From NCBI RefSeq assembly GCF_000961885.1, contig NZ_JZKH01000003.1, positions 1 to 64,000 of the forward strand: a DNA stretch of 64,000 nt, in the 5' to 3' direction. The translations under genes and the position numbers were made by a program. The notes beneath the pieces were generated by a model. The model did not search any database, was not told the DNA's origin, and saw only the letters and a program-made list of their open reading frames with translations. Source of the stretch: Streptomyces rubellomurinus (GTDB taxonomy: Bacteria > Actinomycetota > Actinomycetes > Streptomycetales > Streptomycetaceae). Positions 55,226 through 63,782 of the stretch are shown here, piece after piece (the first letter of the stretch is position 1; each line of letters starts with the position of its first letter).

Positions 55226-55719
55226 CAGGTGACGGCAGGTTGAGCGGCGGGACCGCGGGACGGGCCCGCGAGGCGGACCTGGAGGCGGTGCTCGCGGCGA
55301 ACCGGGCGCTCTACGAGGCGCTGGAGCGCGGGGACCTGGAGGCGGTCGAGGAGGTCTGGCTGGGCGCCGCCGACGCCGACGACAAGGGCGGCGTGGTGTG
55401 CGTGCACCCCGGCTGGCCGGTGCTGCGCGGGCGGGCCCAGGTGACCCGGTCGTACATGCTGATCATGATGAACACGGAGTACATCCAGTTCTTCCTGACC
55501 GATGTCGAGGCCGAGGTGCACGGGGATGTGGCCCTTGTCACGTGCACCGAGAACATCCTCTCGGGGGGCGAGGCCGAGGAGGAGGGGGAACTCGGACCGC
55601 TGGTCGGCGGAAAGGTCGTGTCGACGAATCTGTTCCGCCGTACGCCGGCCGGGTGGAAGCTCTGGTCGCACCACGGTTCACCCGTCCTGACCAGCGGGGA
55701 CGAGGAGGACGAGGACTGA
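55222..55719 (+). CDS. NTF2-like (SnoaL/DUF4440-type) protein
   Basis: 165 aa, alpha+beta cone fold: an N-terminal helix (LEAVLAANRALYEALERGDLEAVEEVW), then VCVHPGWPVLRGRAQV and strands with TCTENILSGG and TNLFRRTPAGWKLWSHHGSP. GTG overlaps the folP stop, so it is translationally coupled within the folate cluster. Enzyme or binding function unknown; a pterin link is only contextual. Confidence 0.87.
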   Translation: MTGDGRLSGGTAGRAREADLEAVLAANRALYEALERGDLEAVEEVWLGAADADDKGGVVCVHPGWPVLRGRAQVTRSYMLIMMNTEYIQFFLTDVEAEVHGDVALVTCTENILSGGEAEEEGELGPLVGGKVVSTNLFRRTPAGWKLWSHHGSPVLTSGDEEDED

Positions 55720-55980
55720 TTCCGGGGGCATTCCCGGGCTGTTCCGGGCGCGCCGGGGAATCCGCGCCGCGGCGTCGCCGGGGAATTCCCGAGTGGTCAC
55801 CGAACGTTCACGTCAATCGCCATTCCGGTGCGCGTGGCGACGGTTCGTGCCGGGTAGGACGGTCGGGTGTTGTCCGCGCTCGCGGGTAGATTCGAAACGG
55901 AGTGGCGGGTCCGCCGCCCGCCTTTCGCCCTGCCCGTCCGTGCTTCGTTCCTCCGGGCGGGGCCCGTCCGACTGGGAGCA

Positions 55981-56352
55981 GTGATTCGTTTGCTGGACCG
56001 CGTCACCCTGCGGGGGCTGCGTGCCCGGGGCCACCACGGTGTCTTCGAGCGGGAGCGCATCGAGGGCCAGACCTTCGTGGTCGACCTCGTGCTGTACCTG
56101 GACACCCGCCCCGCCGCGTCCGGAGACGACCTCACCCGCACGGCGCACTACGGCATCGTGGCCGAGGAGGTCACCGCGATCATCTCCGGGGAGCCGGTCG
56201 ACCTGATCGAGACCCTGGCGCAGCGGATCGCCGACCAGTGCCTGAAGCACGAGGCGGTCGAGGAGGTCGAGGTCACCGTGCACAAGCCGGACGCCCCGAT
56301 CACCGTGCCGTTCGACGACGTGACCGTGACCATCCACCGGGGCCGCGCATGA
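55981..56352 (+). CDS. folB: dihydroneopterin aldolase
   Basis: Cleaves dihydroneopterin to 6-hydroxymethyl-dihydropterin. About 120 aa. LRGLRARGHHGVFERER start, HYGIVAEEV with conserved Tyr, and DLIETLAQRIA near the end. Two starts: GTG 55981 (only two bases from GGGAG) and TTG 55990 (11 bases away); homologues suggest the protein begins near the latter. Followed by folK after 43 bases. Confidence 0.93.
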   Translation: MIRLLDRVTLRGLRARGHHGVFERERIEGQTFVVDLVLYLDTRPAASGDDLTRTAHYGIVAEEVTAIISGEPVDLIETLAQRIADQCLKHEAVEEVEVTVHKPDAPITVPFDDVTVTIHRGRA

Positions 56353-56395
56353 CCGCCACCGCGCGCCCGGTCACCGATGCAGAGGGAATTCTTCG

Positions 56396-56995
56396 ATGAG
56401 CAGCAGTGACCCGACCGCCGAGCCGAACGCGTTCGACCTGGAGAGCCGGGTGGACTCCGCCGACACCACGCTGCACCGCCAGCACTGCGCGGTGATCGCG
56501 CTCGGCAGCAACCTGGGCAACCGGCTGGACACCCTGCAGGGTGCCGTCGACGCGCTCGCCGACACCCCCGGGCTGCGGATCAAGGCCGTCTCCTCGGTCT
56601 ACGAGACCGAGGCCGTCGGCGGGCCGGAGGAGCAGCCGAACTACTACAACGCGGTCGTCGTGCTGCGCACCTCGCTGCCGCCGCGGGACCTGCTGGAGCG
56701 CGGCAACGCGATCGAGGACGCGTTCGGGCGGGTCCGGGAGGTCCGCTGGGGCCCGCGCACCCTGGACGTCGACATCCTGGCCTACGAGGGCGTCCTGAGC
56801 GACGACCCGCAGCTGCTGCTGCCCCACCCGCGCTCGCACGAGCGGGCCTTCGTGCTCGCGCCCTGGCTGGACGCCCAGCCGGAGGCCGAGGTGCCGGGGC
56901 ACGGGCGGGTGGACGCGCTGCTGGAGGCGCTCGGCGGCCCGGCCGCGCAGGGCGTCAAGCGGCGCGAGGACATCCGGCTGACGCTGCCGGAGTAG
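56396..56995 (+). CDS. folK: 6-hydroxymethyl-dihydropterin pyrophosphokinase
   Basis: Transfers pyrophosphate from ATP to hydroxymethyl-dihydropterin. 199 aa, about 35 residues longer than E. coli HPPK owing to an N-terminal polar extension. IALGSNLGNRLDTLQ, YYNAVVVL, RWGPRTLDVDIL and PHPRSHERAFVLAP are diagnostic. Part of folP-NTF2-folB-folK-DUF3180, the actinobacterial order. Confidence 0.97.
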   Translation: MSSSDPTAEPNAFDLESRVDSADTTLHRQHCAVIALGSNLGNRLDTLQGAVDALADTPGLRIKAVSSVYETEAVGGPEEQPNYYNAVVVLRTSLPPRDLLERGNAIEDAFGRVREVRWGPRTLDVDILAYEGVLSDDPQLLLPHPRSHERAFVLAPWLDAQPEAEVPGHGRVDALLEALGGPAAQGVKRREDIRLTLPE

Positions 56996-57151
56996 CCCCT
57001 CGCGGTCCGGGCGGGGAACTCGGCCAGGGGGCCCGGCCGTACGAGTAGATGAGTGACCGGCCGGGCCCGGTACGGTGGCTGGGCGCCGCCGCGCCGGGCC
57101 ACCGGACGGCCGGCGGACTCCGTCCGCGACCTTGGGAAGGACCCGCTCCGA

Positions 57152-57640
57152 GTGAAGCTGCTTCGCCTCCGCCTGCTGATCGGCATCACCGCCGCCACGA
57201 CGGCGCTGTCCTGGGCCGGCTCCAAGCTGTGGGCCTCCCTGGACACGCTGCCGGCCGTGCCGGCCGCGGCGCCGGCGGTACTGGCGGCGGTGGCGGTGAT
57301 CCTGCTGGCGACCGCGCTCTCGCTGCGCTCGCGGCTGAAGTCGGTGCGCGAGCGGCAGCCCGGCGCGAAGGGCGTCGACCCGCTGCTGGCCGCCCGGGCG
57401 GTGGTGCTGGGGCAGGCCAGCGCACTGGTCTCGGCGGTGGTCACCGGCATCTACGCGGGCGCCGGGATCTACCTGCTCGGCGAGCTGGACGTGTCGGCCC
57501 GCAAGGACCAGGCGGTCACGGCCGGGCTCGCGGTGCTGGCGGGGGCCGCGGTGATCGCGGCGGCGCTGTGGATCCAGCACGTGTGCAAGCTCCCGGAGAA
57601 CCACGACGATCCGGGCGGCCCGGCGGCCACCCACCGCTGA
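57152..57640 (+). CDS. DUF3180 membrane protein
   Basis: 162 aa with four hydrophobic helices in two pairs (residues ~6-28, ~38-58, ~90-112, ~125-147). DUF3180 always follows folK in actinobacteria; role unknown. GTG at 57152, with GGAAGG about 12 bases upstream. Confidence 0.88.
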   Translation: MKLLRLRLLIGITAATTALSWAGSKLWASLDTLPAVPAAAPAVLAAVAVILLATALSLRSRLKSVRERQPGAKGVDPLLAARAVVLGQASALVSAVVTGIYAGAGIYLLGELDVSARKDQAVTAGLAVLAGAAVIAAALWIQHVCKLPENHDDPGGPAATHR

Positions 57641-57762
57641 GCAGGGCTTTCGCGGTGATCTTGGGTGAAAGGCCGGGCACGTGCGGTAAAACTTGCGCAC
57701 TGTCAAGGGCCGAAGCGGACCCTGGGCTGACAGAGCCCCAATTCGCACGCTAGTTTCTTGGC

Positions 57763-58965
57763 ATGTCTCGCGGACGCCACCGTCATTCCTCCGTCCTCGG
57801 CCGGATCTTTCCCCCCACCGCCGCCGGCGTGCTTCTCGTCGCCGCGCTGGCGGCCCTGCTTTTCAGTCAGGACACCGTCCTGGTGCGTTCGGTGGGCGTC
57901 GCGGCCGTGATCGCGACGCTCGGCTTCGCGCTGCTGCTGCGCCAGCGGGACAAGACGGCCCGGGCGGCCGCCGAGGTGTCCGCCGCGCAGCGGCTGCGGG
58001 CCGAGGAGCGGTTCGAGGAGCAGCTGGCCGAGGCCGAGTACGCGGCGGAGGTCGCCGAGGAGCGGGCCACCCGCTTCGGGCGCCGGCTGACGGCGGAGAA
58101 GTCGCGGCTGGCGAAGGCCGAGACGGAGACCGCCCGGCTGCTGCGGGAGCGCGCCGTGATGGTGGCCGAGCAGGCGCTGAAGGAGGCCGAGGCGGCCCAG
58201 CGGGCGCTGGCCGCGAGCCGGCCCAAGTACCCGGCCAGCCCGGCCGCGTTCGTCCGGGCCGGGGCCGTGCTGCGGCTGCTGGCGCGGCGGGCGGCGGAGC
58301 GGGAGGCGCAGTGGGCGCGGACCGCGGGCGCGGAGGTCGCGCTGCGGGCGCCCGCGCCCGAGTCGCGGATCGCCCCGGCCGTGCCGGTGGCCCCGGCCGC
58401 GCGAGTGGCTCCGGCCGTGCCGGCTCCCGCGGCTCCCGCGCCGGTGGCCGTGCCGGCGCCGGTGGCGCCCACGGTGCCCACCCCGGCGCAGGCACCGGTG
58501 GCCGAGGCTCCGGAGGGGCTCGCGCCGGTGCCGCCCGCGCCGGTGCGCCCGGCGCTGACCGCGACGGTCGGGCAGCTCGGCGGGGCGGCCAACGCCGCCG
58601 CGTCGAACGTCCCGGCCAAGGCGGTGCCCGTGCCGGTGGAGCGGCAGCGTCCGCGCCCGGCGCAGGCCGGGCAGGGGCGCGGGCAGGGCTTCAGCTTCTT
58701 CGGCCGCACCCCCGGCGCGGCCGTCCGGGCCGCGGCCCCGGTGCCGGCGGTGGGCAGCGTTGCCGAGCTGGGCGAGCGGGCCGACCTGGCGGACGTGGTG
58801 GGCGACGAGGCGGTCGCCGCGAAGGCGAAGGCCGAGGCCGCCGGGCGGCCGGTGGCGGCGCAGGAGCCGGACGGGCGGCCGGCGGGCGTGCCCGAGGTGG
58901 TCGACCTGACGCCGGAGGACGAGACCGAGCTCATCCAGCTGCCGGAGCTGCGCGCCTCGCGCTGA
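57763..58965 (+). CDS. two-helix membrane protein with coiled coil and Ala/Pro-rich tail
   Basis: 400 aa. Two transmembrane helices (residues ~18-34 and ~40-60), a long charged coiled coil (residues ~65-155, heptad-like RAEERFEEQLAEAEYAAEV), then a low-complexity Ala/Pro/Val stretch (~205-265) and an acidic end. No enzyme motif. Similar proteins in streptomycetes are annotated as hypothetical. It may be a membrane-tethered scaffold. Terminator follows. Confidence 0.8.
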   Translation: MSRGRHRHSSVLGRIFPPTAAGVLLVAALAALLFSQDTVLVRSVGVAAVIATLGFALLLRQRDKTARAAAEVSAAQRLRAEERFEEQLAEAEYAAEVAEERATRFGRRLTAEKSRLAKAETETARLLRERAVMVAEQALKEAEAAQRALAASRPKYPASPAAFVRAGAVLRLLARRAAEREAQWARTAGAEVALRAPAPESRIAPAVPVAPAARVAPAVPAPAAPAPVAVPAPVAPTVPTPAQAPVAEAPEGLAPVPPAPVRPALTATVGQLGGAANAAASNVPAKAVPVPVERQRPRPAQAGQGRGQGFSFFGRTPGAAVRAAAPVPAVGSVAELGERADLADVVGDEAVAAKAKAEAAGRPVAAQEPDGRPAGVPEVVDLTPEDETELIQLPELRASR

Positions 58966-58995
58966 CCGGAGGCTCGGGCAGGGACGGAGACGGAG

Positions 58996-59028
58996 ACGGC
59001 GCGGGAGGCCTGGGGCCTCCCGCGCCGT
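58996..59028. terminator. bidirectional terminator, coiled-coil gene / TerD gene
   Basis: 15-base arms ACGGCGCGGGAGGCC (58996-59010) and complement (59014-59028) with a three-base loop between convergent genes. Confidence 0.88.
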
Positions 59029-59093
59029 CGTGGTCCCGGGGGTGCGTCGGACGGGTGCTCGGAGTCGTGCCGGGTCCGTACGACCGGGGTGGG

Positions 59094-59669
59094 TCAGATC
59101 TGGACGCCGAAGTCCTGGGCGATGCCGGCCAGGCCGGAGGCGTAGCCCTGGCCGACCGCGCGGAACTTCCACTCGCCGCCGTTGCGGTACAGCTCGCCGA
59201 AGATCATCGCGGTCTCGGTGGCGGCGTCCTCGGAGAGGTCGTAGCGGGCGATCTCGGCGCCGCCGGCGGCGTTCACCACGCGGATGTAGGCGTTGCGGAC
59301 CTGGCCGAAGTTCTGGCCGCGGGCGGTGCCGTCGTAGATGGTCACCGGGAAGGTGATCTTGACGGCCTCAGCGGGCAGGCCGGCCAGGTCGACGTCGATC
59401 GACTCGTCGTCGCCCACGCCCTCACCGGTGCGGTTGTCGCCGGTGTGCACGACGGTGTTGTCCGGGGTGCTGGTGTTGTTGAAGAACACGAAGTGCGCGT
59501 TGGTGAGCACCTTGCCGTCCGCGTTCAGCACGATCGCGCTGGCGTCGAGGTCGAATTCGGCGCCGGTCGTGGTGCGGACGTCCCAGCCCAGGCCGACGCG
59601 GACCGCGGACAGGCCCGGGGCCTCCTTGGTCAGCGAGACGTTGCCACCCTTGGTGAGGCTCACAGGCAT
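59094..59669 (-). CDS. TerD-family tellurium/stress protein
   Basis: 191 aa, usual size. Calcium-binding beta-sandwich: [20 protein letters not shown] start, [31 protein letters not shown] (acidic Ca sites) and [19 protein letters not shown] end. TerD proteins serve tellurite and other stress responses and cell differentiation in streptomycetes. ATG at 59669 behind AAGGGAC. Adjacent, same strand, to a conserved unknown gene. Confidence 0.95.
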   Translation of the reverse strand: MPVSLTKGGNVSLTKEAPGLSAVRVGLGWDVRTTTGAEFDLDASAIVLNADGKVLTNAHFVFFNNTSTPDNTVVHTGDNRTGEGVGDDESIDVDLAGLPAEAVKITFPVTIYDGTARGQNFGQVRNAYIRVVNAAGGAEIARYDLSEDAATETAMIFGELYRNGGEWKFRAVGQGYASGLAGIAQDFGVQI

Positions 59670-59827
59670 GACGGTTGCAGTCCCTTCGATCGCATGTCGC
59701 GGTTTTCCGGGACAACGCGGATCTCCGGTGGCTTGGTTCCGCGCCGGCCGCCGATTCTCCGCCGGGCGGAATGTCCGGTCAGCCGGGCCGGGCGTCAACG
59801 ACGGGCAAAGTCCGGGCAATGCGCAGG

Positions 59828-60325
59828 TCAGATCCGGCGGAACCGGCCCTGCAGCGACCAGATGGCCGGATTGTCGGCTAGGTCCGGGTGCATGTCGAAC
59901 AGGTCGGCGAGGGTGTCCTGGAGGAAGTCCCGGGCCTCGCGCCGCAGTTCGTCGTGCCGGACGACGGCGGGCGGCTCGTCCGGCAGCCAGGTCGCGCTGA
60001 TCTCCACCCAGTTGAAGCGGCGGGCGAAGCGCAGCAGCTCGGTGTTCTGGGTGAAGTCGAGGTCGGCGGTCTGCACCCGGGCGGCGCGGCTGCCGGCCGG
60101 GTCCTGGTCCAGTTGCTCGGCGATGTCGCACAGCGCCCAGGCGAAGTCCAGGACGGGCACCCAGCCCCAGGCGGTGGACAGTTCGGCGCCCTCGGCGTCC
60201 AGGTAGACGTCGCCGCAGAACAGGTCGTACCGCAGCGCGTGGACGGAGGCGGTGCGGTAGTCCGTCTGCGGGGGGTCGGGGAAGCGGTTGGAGAGGGAGT
60301 AGCCGAGCTCGATCACGTAGGCCAT
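59828..60325 (-). CDS. conserved hypothetical protein
   Basis: 165 aa starting [13 protein letters not shown], with aromatic/acidic segments ([56 protein letters not shown]). Soluble, no signal or membrane helix. Composition is normal. I recognise similar streptomycete proteins beside TerD genes but no function. Divergent from arfB. Confidence 0.75.
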   Translation of the reverse strand: MAYVIELGYSLSNRFPDPPQTDYRTASVHALRYDLFCGDVYLDAEGAELSTAWGWVPVLDFAWALCDIAEQLDQDPAGSRAARVQTADLDFTQNTELLRFARRFNWVEISATWLPDEPPAVVRHDELRREARDFLQDTLADLFDMHPDLADNPAIWSLQGRFRRI

Positions 60326-60437
60326 TGTCGGGGCTCGGGGACCGTGCGGGTAACCGCCCCGCCCCGAGCCGGAGGCGAGCGGGCGAGTACCGGATAACCG
60401 GGTGACCTGGCGGGGGCGGGCTTGGGATGATGGGCGC

Positions 60438-60869
60438 ATGCCCGAGCCCATCCGCGTACGGGGGTCGGTGGTCGTCCCCGACGCCGAGCTCGTCTGGCGC
60501 TTCTCGCGTTCCTCCGGCCCCGGTGGCCAGCACGTCAACACCTCCGACTCCAAGGTCGAGCTGCGCTTCGACCTGGCGTCCTCGAAGGCGCTGCCCGAGG
60601 TGTGGCGCGAGCGTGCCCTGGAGCGGCTGGCCGGCCGGCTGGTGGACGGCCGGGTGCTGGTGATCCACGCCTCGGAGTTCCGCTCGCAGTGGCGCAACCG
60701 GGAGGCGGCCGCGGCCCGGCTGGCGGCGGTGCTGGGCGAGGCGTGCGCGCCTCCGCCGAAGACCCGGCGGGCGACCAAGCCGAGCCGGGGGATGGTCGAG
60801 CGGCGGCTGTTCAACAAGCGGCACCGCTCCGAGCTGAAGCAGGGGCGCCAGGCGCCGCGCGGCGAGTAG
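60438..60869 (+). CDS. arfB: alternative peptidyl-tRNA hydrolase ArfB
   Basis: Rescues stalled ribosomes lacking a stop codon. 143 aa. GGQ motif in [10 protein letters not shown] followed by KVELRFDL, and a basic C-terminal tail ([21 protein letters not shown]) that inserts in the mRNA channel. ATG at 60438 chosen for the family-like N-terminus; an upstream GTG frame lacks similarity. Convergent with a flavin reductase. Confidence 0.92.
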   Translation: MPEPIRVRGSVVVPDAELVWRFSRSSGPGGQHVNTSDSKVELRFDLASSKALPEVWRERALERLAGRLVDGRVLVIHASEFRSQWRNREAAAARLAAVLGEACAPPPKTRRATKPSRGMVERRLFNKRHRSELKQGRQAPRGE

Positions 60870-60881
60870 CGGCGCGCGGGC

Positions 60882-61418
60882 TCAGCCGAGGGTGCGGTAG
60901 CCGCCGCGGAAGTAGAGCAGCGGGCGGCCGCCGGGGTCGGGGACGGTGGCTTCCAGGACGCGGCCGACCAGCAGCGTGTGGTCGCCAGCGGGTATCCGCT
61001 GCTCGGTGCGGCACTCGACGGTGGCGAGCGCGCCCTCGATCAGCGGGGCGCCGGTGTGCGGGCCGCGGCGGTGCGGGGTGTCCGCGAAGAGCAGCCGGTC
61101 GCTGAGCCGGCCCTTCATGGCGAAGCGGGAACCGATCGTCTTCTGCCCCTCGGTGAGCACCGAGACCGCCCAGCCGTCCGTTCGGGAGAGCACCTCGTCC
61201 ATCCGGGAGTCCTCGCGCACCGAGATCAGCACCAGCGGCGGCTCCAGCGACACGGAGAGGAAGGACGTGGCGGTCATGCCGACGTCCTCGCCGTCCTCCG
61301 GGTCGTGGACGGTCACCAGGCTCACGCCGGCGGCGAGCTGGGAGAGTGCTGCCCGGAACTCGTCGGGCGTGGCGTGGGAGGCAGCTTCGGGCTGCGGGGA
61401 CGGGTACACGTACCGCAC
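60882..61418 (-). CDS. flavin reductase family protein
   Basis: 178 aa FMN-binding split-barrel. TPDEFRAALSQLAAGVSLVTV start, VGMTATSFLSVSLEPPLVLISV (FMN contact), GWAVSVLTEGQ and LYFRGGYRTLG end. Supplies reduced flavin to a two-component monooxygenase or acts as a reductase; no partner oxygenase is nearby. GTG start. Confidence 0.9.
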   Translation of the reverse strand: MRYVYPSPQPEAASHATPDEFRAALSQLAAGVSLVTVHDPEDGEDVGMTATSFLSVSLEPPLVLISVREDSRMDEVLSRTDGWAVSVLTEGQKTIGSRFAMKGRLSDRLLFADTPHRRGPHTGAPLIEGALATVECRTEQRIPAGDHTLLVGRVLEATVPDPGGRPLLYFRGGYRTLG

Positions 61419-61780
61419 GGTAGTCGTCGCTCCGGTGGGGCGGTATCGGGCCCTGGTCGTAGGACCACCGGCGCAGTCGCGCGGTCACGCCGGGTGGCCG
61501 AGCTCACTCTCAGGAGTGAAGGGAGGGGCCTGCCGGGCGGCAGTGGGCTTCAGGGCGCGGCCCATGCGGTCGACCACCGGAAATGTTCCGATAGCGCTTG
61601 ATGCCCGCTATGGGGCGGATGAACTGATTAAGGGTGCATTAGTGTCGTGTGATTTAAGTCACAAGTAGTGGCCTATTGCTGACCGAGCGTGCCGAACGCT
61701 GTGCTCCCTGTGATTCAGTTCTTCTGGCAATCGGACGATAACCAATCAAGAACTATCCGAAGCAGCCGGGGAGCCCCCGC
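61419..61780 (+). promoter_or_regulatory. AT-rich regulatory region upstream of the diguanylate cyclase
   Basis: 362 bases, with the section 61580-61765 markedly AT-richer than the rest of the window, suggesting several regulator and promoter sites. It contains the TGTGA-N6-TCACA palindrome (61648-61663), a second TGTGA half-site at 61709, and an inverted GTTCTT (61718-61723)/AAGAAC (61748-61753). No gene seen. Confidence 0.6.
61648..61663. promoter_or_regulatory. CRP-like/BldD-like palindrome
   Basis: TGTGATTTAAGTCACA, a perfect TGTGA-N6-TCACA inverted repeat, the classical CRP half-site arrangement and compatible with streptomycete Crp sites (GTG-N6-GNCAC). The older BldD consensus (AGTGA...TCACC) is also similar. 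It lies 118 bases before the GGDEF-gene ATG. Confidence 0.65.
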
Positions 61781-63589
61781 ATGGAAGCCGAGTCGGAGCC
61801 GTACGTCCGTCTCGCGACCCTCCGCACCTTGCACCGGGTCGTGGCGGACCTCAACGCTGCCCGCAGCCTGGCGGGCACGCTGCAGGCCGTCGTCGAGGGC
61901 GCGGTGCACGGACTCGGATTCGACGCCGCCGCGGTGAGCCTGGTGCGGCCGGACGGCGACCTGGTGGTGGCGGCCGTCTGGGAGCTGGAGGAGAGCACCA
62001 TGGGCGGCCCGTCCGTGCTGCTCGGCCAGGTCGGCTCCCGGGAGTCCTGGGACCGGCTGCTCGGCGTCAGCGACCACTGGGGCACCCTGCGCTTCCTCCC
62101 GTACGACCGCGGCTGGGCCGTCGCCAGCGACATCCCGCGCTGGATCGGGGACGGGCCGATGCCCGTCTACGCCAACGACTGGCACCCCGCGGACGGCCTG
62201 CTCGCCCCGATGTACAGCGCCGGCGGCGACCTGCTCGGCGTGCTCTCGGTGGACCGCCCGCGCAGCGGCAAGCGGCCCGGCGCGTGGACCCGCGAGGCGC
62301 TGGAGATGTTCTCCCTGCAGGCCTCCATCGCGATCGGCAACGCCCGGCTGCGGGCCGAGATGCAGCGCGCGCTGGCCCGGCTGGAGAAGGAGCAGCAGGC
62401 GCTGCGGGCCAGCGAGGAGAGCTTCCGCCAGGCCTTCGAGTACGCGCCCAGCGGGATGGCCATCACCGAGCTGCACGGCGCCGGGCGCGGCCAGCTGACC
62501 AGGGTCAACGACGCGCTCTGCCGGCTCCTCGGCCGCCCGCGCGCGGTGCTGCGCCAGCAGAGCTTCGCCGACCTCGTGCACCCGGACGACCGGGCCCTGC
62601 TGGAGCGCACCAGCGCCGAGAGCGGCCGGGCGGAGCTGCGGCTGTCCCGGCGGGACGGCGGCTACCAGTGGGTCTGCCTGCGCAACTCGATCGTGGCGGA
62701 CGCGGCCGAGGGCCCGAGCTTCCTGCTCACCCACGTCGAGGACATCGAGGACCGCAAGCGGCACGAGCTGCAGCTCGCCCACCGGGCCAGCCACGACGCG
62801 CTCACCGGCCTGCCCAACGGCGCCGAGCTCAAGGCCCGGCTGGCCCGCCGGCTGTGCGCCGAGGTGCCCTCGGGCGCGCCGGTCGGCGCCGCCGGCGGCC
62901 CGGTCGAGCCGGCGTACCAGCCGGCGTACGGCTACCGGACGGACTACCCGGCCGACCCGTACGGCGCGCACCCGGCCTACGACGGGCTCGAGGGCGCGGA
63001 CCCGTACGGCGGCGCGGGCCACGACTACGGCTCGGCGGACGGGCGGCCGCTCGCCGACCTGCCGCCGGGCTACGGGGAGCACGTGCACGCGGTCGTCCCG
63101 GACGACCACGGGCCGGGCGGCGAGGCCTGGTCGGCGCCGTTCCGGGGGGCCGCGGTGCCGGCCGACAAGGGCCTCGCGGTGATCTTCTGCGACCTGGACG
63201 GCTTCAAGTCGATCAACGACCGGTTCGGGCACAACGCGGGTGACTCGGTGCTGGTCGAGGTCGCCCGGCGGCTCAGCGGGGCCGTCCGGGACGGCGACAC
63301 GGTGGCCAGGCTCGGCGGCGACGAGTTCGTGGTGCTCGCGGACGGCATCGGGCGCGAGGAGGCCAAGGACCTGGCCCACCGGCTGCGCAACGCGATCATC
63401 CCGCCGATGCGGATCGACGGGCGGGGGATGCGGGTCGGGGTGAGCCTCGGGATCGGCTGGGCCGGCTGCGGGATGAGCATCGAGGAGGTGCTGCACACCG
63501 CGGACGAGCGGATGTACGACGAGAAGCGGGCGCGCGGCGGGGCGGTGCGCGGGGCGCGGGGCGAGCGCTCGCACCGGCGCGCGGGCTAG
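61781..63589 (+). CDS. cdgB: GAF-PAS-GGDEF diguanylate cyclase, CdgB-like
   Basis: 602 aa soluble c-di-GMP synthase. GAF domain (residues ~20-190), PAS/PAC (~205-335), then GGDEF with intact catalytic GGDEF (~511-515) and an RxxD inhibitory site (RDGD, five residues upstream). No EAL domain. The cyclase fold is split by an insert of roughly 95 residues (~365-460), rich in Gly, Pro, Tyr and Ala, between DALTGLPN and FCDLDGF. The domain order matches S. coelicolor CdgB. A CRP-like palindrome precedes it. ATG at 61781, with CGGGGAGCC upstream. Confidence 0.88.
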   Translation: MEAESEPYVRLATLRTLHRVVADLNAARSLAGTLQAVVEGAVHGLGFDAAAVSLVRPDGDLVVAAVWELEESTMGGPSVLLGQVGSRESWDRLLGVSDHWGTLRFLPYDRGWAVASDIPRWIGDGPMPVYANDWHPADGLLAPMYSAGGDLLGVLSVDRPRSGKRPGAWTREALEMFSLQASIAIGNARLRAEMQRALARLEKEQQALRASEESFRQAFEYAPSGMAITELHGAGRGQLTRVNDALCRLLGRPRAVLRQQSFADLVHPDDRALLERTSAESGRAELRLSRRDGGYQWVCLRNSIVADAAEGPSFLLTHVEDIEDRKRHELQLAHRASHDALTGLPNGAELKARLARRLCAEVPSGAPVGAAGGPVEPAYQPAYGYRTDYPADPYGAHPAYDGLEGADPYGGAGHDYGSADGRPLADLPPGYGEHVHAVVPDDHGPGGEAWSAPFRGAAVPADKGLAVIFCDLDGFKSINDRFGHNAGDSVLVEVARRLSGAVRDGDTVARLGGDEFVVLADGIGREEAKDLAHRLRNAIIPPMRIDGRGMRVGVSLGIGWAGCGMSIEEVLHTADERMYDEKRARGGAVRGARGERSHRRAG

Positions 63590-63782
63590 CGAGCGGGCTG
63601 GCGCGCGGGCGCTGCCGCGGGCCGGGGTTGCGTCGGGGGCGCGCAGGTTACCCGCGAGTTGTCAAGGGTTCTTTCCCGGTCGTCAGGTGCGGCAGGTAGG
63701 GTTCGCGGGAACGACAGCGTCCACGATCCGCACGGCCGGCCCGAAGCCCGGCGGTGCGCACCGGATGGGGGAGTAGAGCACC

